Origin: Tunturiibacter empetritectus
GTDB taxonomy: Bacteria > Acidobacteriota > Terriglobia > Terriglobales > Acidobacteriaceae
Length of the DNA stretch: 64,000 bases
Assembly (NCBI RefSeq): GCF_014201375.1
Contig: NZ_JACHDZ010000002.1
Span: 434,001-498,000 of the forward strand
Reading direction: 5' to 3'
A program made the translations under genes and the position numbers. Under the pieces are notes generated by a model. That model was not told the DNA's origin. It worked only from the letters and a program-made list of their open reading frames with translations, and did no database searches. Of the stretch, positions 61,722 to 64,000 are shown piece by piece; within the stretch, counting starts at the first letter, position 1; every line of letters starts with the position of its first letter.

Positions 61722-62819
61722 ATGCCAAATCACAAGTATAGGGACATACTCGAGAAGATCCAGGACGATATCAATTTGGGGCGCTACAAGCCTGGGCAAC
61801 GATTGCCCAGCGAAACCGAGTTGGTCAGGCGGTATGGTGCTTCGAGAATGACTGTCTTCCGGGCGATGCATGAGCTGCAAACTATGGGAGTCGTTGTGCG
61901 GCGCGTTGGATCTGGAACATTCGTTGCCCAAAGTTCCAACGCCAAGAGTCATGTCTTCGGATTACTAATTCCTGAACTCGGACAGACGGAGATATTTGAG
62001 GCGATTTGCAAGGGAATGATGGATTCCCAAGACGCAGCCCGACACTCACTGCTTTGGGGTAACTCCTCGTCCAAAGAGAATGAAAAGGAAGAAGTGGCTG
62101 AGCAACTCTGCCAGCACTACATCTCTCAAAAAGTGTCGGGGGTCTTCTTCGCACCGGTGGAATTCTCTAGTGGACGGTTTCGAGCAAACCATAAGATCGT
62201 GGAGACGCTAGATAAAGCCGGGATTCCCGTAGTGCTTCTCGATAGATGCCTTGAGCCGTATCCACGTCGAAGCAAATATGACTTAGTCGGAATCGACAAT
62301 CGCCGAACGGCATTCCAAGCCACAGAACATCTGATCCAGGCTGGCGCAAAACGGATTGTCTTCGTCGCAAGGCCGAACTCGGCGCCTACTGTCGACGCAC
62401 GTATTGCGGGATTTCGTGACGCCATTGAGGCTCTTGCGCAAACACCAAATCGCGGTGTGGTGAACCTCGGCGACGCATCGGATCAAAAGTTTGTGAAAGC
62501 CGTCATGAAAAAAGACCGTCCCGACGCGTTTTTATGCGCCAATGACTTCACGGCAGGCAAGCTAATGCATACCCTTATGTCGATAGGAGTACGGATCCCT
62601 GAAGATATCAAGATCGTTGGGATCGACGATGTTAAGTACGCTGGCCTCCTTCCTGTTCCGCTAAGCACACAACGTCAACCCTGCCGAGATATTGGCAGAA
62701 TCGCTCTCGCGATTATGCTCGATCGAATCAGCAATCCCGACCTTCCTGCGAGAGATGTACTCCTCGGATGTGAGATGGTCGTACGGCAATCCTGTGGAAC
62801 GAATCTTAGCCGCAGTTGA
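61722..62819 (+). CDS. GntR-LacI chimeric transcription regulator (AraR-like)
   Basis: 365 residues. A GntR-type winged helix (about 1-70: GRYKPGQRLPSETELVRRYG, ASRMTVFRAMHELQTMGVVV, RRVGSGTFVA) is fused to a LacI/periplasmic-binding-protein-like sensor (about 78-360: VFGLLIPELGQTEIFEAICK, GVFFAPVEFSS, VVLLDRCLEPYPRRSKYDLV, DAFLCANDFTAGKLMHTLMS, DIKIVGIDDVKYAGLLPVPL). This domain order is that of AraR repressors, which bind a sugar and release DNA. It is 333 bases upstream of a TonB receptor gene on the same strand, so it probably controls uptake of a carbohydrate; the sugar is unknown. Confidence 0.92.
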   Translation: MPNHKYRDILEKIQDDINLGRYKPGQRLPSETELVRRYGASRMTVFRAMHELQTMGVVVRRVGSGTFVAQSSNAKSHVFGLLIPELGQTEIFEAICKGMMDSQDAARHSLLWGNSSSKENEKEEVAEQLCQHYISQKVSGVFFAPVEFSSGRFRANHKIVETLDKAGIPVVLLDRCLEPYPRRSKYDLVGIDNRRTAFQATEHLIQAGAKRIVFVARPNSAPTVDARIAGFRDAIEALAQTPNRGVVNLGDASDQKFVKAVMKKDRPDAFLCANDFTAGKLMHTLMSIGVRIPEDIKIVGIDDVKYAGLLPVPLSTQRQPCRDIGRIALAIMLDRISNPDLPARDVLLGCEMVVRQSCGTNLSRS

Positions 62820-63152
62820 GTGTCGCCGTCGCACTCGGACGAACAATCGCGGTGGACTGACGACAGTGAAGCAAATCGATTCGGATCGCTGTGCCCGTGC
62901 CGACTCCTCGAATGGGCCCTCAAATCTAGCTCCACATCGATCGATCGAGAACCTGGTCTTCGCAAGTTCCCTAGGGCACTTTTATCGAATACCCTGCATA
63001 ATTTGTTGACAACTACATCCTGAGACACATACAAGTGCCATTGGGAATTGAAGAGCGTTTCTAACCTCTACGATTCCAATCGGCTCCCGCTTTCTCTGCG
63101 CATGACGAGGCAGGATAGCGCGAGCCATGACCGAAAACTTCCAGGAGGCAGT
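62820..63152. promoter_or_regulatory. Regulatory region of the last receptor gene, candidate promoter 63006-63035
   Basis: TTGACA (63006-63011) and TACAAG (63030-63035) have 18-bp spacing and lie about 120 bases upstream of the receptor start. The -35 is embedded in the odd palindrome GTTGACAAC (63005-63013), a possible binding site for the neighbouring GntR-LacI regulator. Unproven. Confidence 0.35.
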
Positions 63153-64000
63153 ATGTACACGATTGTTTGTTCAACGGAGAGTCAGAAGACGGTACGACCA
63201 AGGAAATCAGCTTGGAATAAAACCGTGTCGACCTGCGTTTGGATTGCGCTCCTTGTTATCAGCGGCATGATGAATCCAGATTTTCTAAAGGCACAAACGA
63301 GCTACGGGAGTGTTGTCGGTACCGTTACGGATTCTGCGGGTGCCTTAGTTGCAGGGACGCAAGTTCGTTTGACTAACAAACAAACGAACGCGGAGCAGAC
63401 AGCCGTGACCAGTTCCGCAGGCACGTATACCTTCATCAATTTGAACCCAGGCTCCTATAGCGTCAGTGCGTCACACCCGGGGTTTAAGGCTTCAACGACC
63501 GATCAGGTGGACGTCCAGATTGGCGGAACAACTCGGGCCGATCTGGCCCTGCAGGTGGGAGCGGTGACCGAGTCCGTAACCGTAACTGGTGCCACAGTTG
63601 GTATCCAAGGTGATAACCCGTCATTGGGTGGAGTCATTGAAGGCAGGCAGGTACAAGAGGCGCCTCTAAACGGTCGGAATGTGAATAACCTCCTCGATTT
63701 CGTGCCGGGTGTGGTGCCTGGGGGCGGCACCTCGGGAAGCACCGTGGCGAACGGTGGGACGGGTCAAGTGAGTCCGAATACGCAGGCGATTTCATACGGA
63801 AATTATCAGATCGGGGGGGCGTTCAGCGGACAAAGCCTTTTCTTCATCGACGGCGTCGGGTCCAACATCTCGGAAAACAATGTGAACACGCTCGTGCCAA
63901 CGCAAGATGTGGTCCAAGAGTTCCGAGTATCAACAAATAACGTCAGTGCGGAATTTGGTGGATACGGCGGCGGCGTAGTCGAGATTTCCACCAAGAGCGG
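63153..64000 (+). CDS. TonB-dependent receptor, Oar-like (partial, 3' end off the window)
   Basis: The frame starts at ATG 63153 with AGGAGG 6 bases upstream and is open to base 64000 (282 codons visible). A long basic leader (about 22 residues) precedes a hydrophobic signal core TVSTCVWIALLVISGMMNPD. Then a carboxypeptidase-regulatory domain (SVVGTVTDSAGALVAGTQVR to about residue 128) and the plug: EAPLNGRNVNNLLDFVPGVV, GQSLFFIDGVGSNISENNVN, then FRVSTNNVSAEFGGYGGGVV with EISTKSG at the edge. Probably regulated by the preceding GntR-LacI protein. The barrel lies outside the window. Confidence 0.92.
   Translation, partial: MYTIVCSTESQKTVRPRKSAWNKTVSTCVWIALLVISGMMNPDFLKAQTSYGSVVGTVTDSAGALVAGTQVRLTNKQTNAEQTAVTSSAGTYTFINLNPGSYSVSASHPGFKASTTDQVDVQIGGTTRADLALQVGAVTESVTVTGATVGIQGDNPSLGGVIEGRQVQEAPLNGRNVNNLLDFVPGVVPGGGTSGSTVANGGTGQVSPNTQAISYGNYQIGGAFSGQSLFFIDGVGSNISENNVNTLVPTQDVVQEFRVSTNNVSAEFGGYGGGVVEISTKS

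Noticed and set aside
1..64000. CRISPR arrays, tRNA or rRNA genes, intact insertion sequences
   Set aside because: No regularly spaced repeats, no cloverleaf or rRNA core sequence and no complete transposase were recognised on reading; a covariance-model scan would be decisive for small RNAs.

Overview
The window looks like chromosomal DNA of an acidobacterium, probably order Terriglobales / family Acidobacteriaceae. The evidence is its gene families: five large Oar-like TonB-dependent outer-membrane receptors with an N-terminal carboxypeptidase-regulatory-like domain, an acidobacterial duplicated orphan permease (ADOP) preceded by its PadR regulator, CadC-like winged-helix regulators fused to TPR or WD40-like domains, and many Tat-type signals. 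Coding is moderately GC-rich and dense. There are no rRNA genes, no tRNA genes I could recognise, no CRISPR array and no intact mobile element.

Layout. 1-3.6 kb: the 5' part of a STAS anti-anti-sigma factor (minus), a J-domain coiled-coil protein coupled to a Sel1-repeat protein, and a secreted beta-propeller. 3.9-7.5 kb: a phospho-signalling cluster of a soluble Ser/Thr kinase facing an FHA-GAF-PP2C phosphatase and a c-type-haem HAMP membrane sensor. 7.7-11.6 kb: gene fossils and a TonB-dependent receptor. 12.5-15.6 kb: an exported Sel1 protein and a LytS/LytTR two-component pair. 15.7 kb: a broken CehA/McbA-type gene. 16.2-18.9 kb: a GH63/MGH1-type glycosidase.

19.1-31.5 kb holds the most interesting locus. 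It is a minus-strand operon of TonB receptor, DctA-like dicarboxylate transporter, alpha/beta hydrolase, MmgE/PrpD protein, bicupin (oxalate decarboxylase-like) and a second MmgE/PrpD protein, with a divergent CadC-like TPR regulator. All four enzymes carry twin-arginine signal peptides. This suggests a carboxylic-acid pathway that works outside the cytoplasm and feeds a dicarboxylate importer.

31.9-35.9 kb: a rhodanese gene divergent from PadR-ADOP permease, with a perfect 13-bp inverted repeat between them, then an integrase fossil. 36-41.9 kb: another receptor and a FecR-domain surface protein. 42-52 kb: a starch/maltodextrin locus with a winged-helix/WD40-like regulator divergent from a receptor followed by two tandem secreted GH13 neopullulanase-like enzymes. 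52.3-55.7 kb: a complete three-gene succinate dehydrogenase operon resembling the mycobacterial Sdh1 type. 55.7-61.7 kb: a degraded region with a TPR protein, an unrecognised conserved gene, a polynucleotide kinase-phosphatase fossil, a Fic protein, TetR and NmrA-like fossils and copies of a dispersed repeat. 61.7-64 kb: a GntR-LacI chimeric regulator followed by the start of a fifth receptor that runs off the window.
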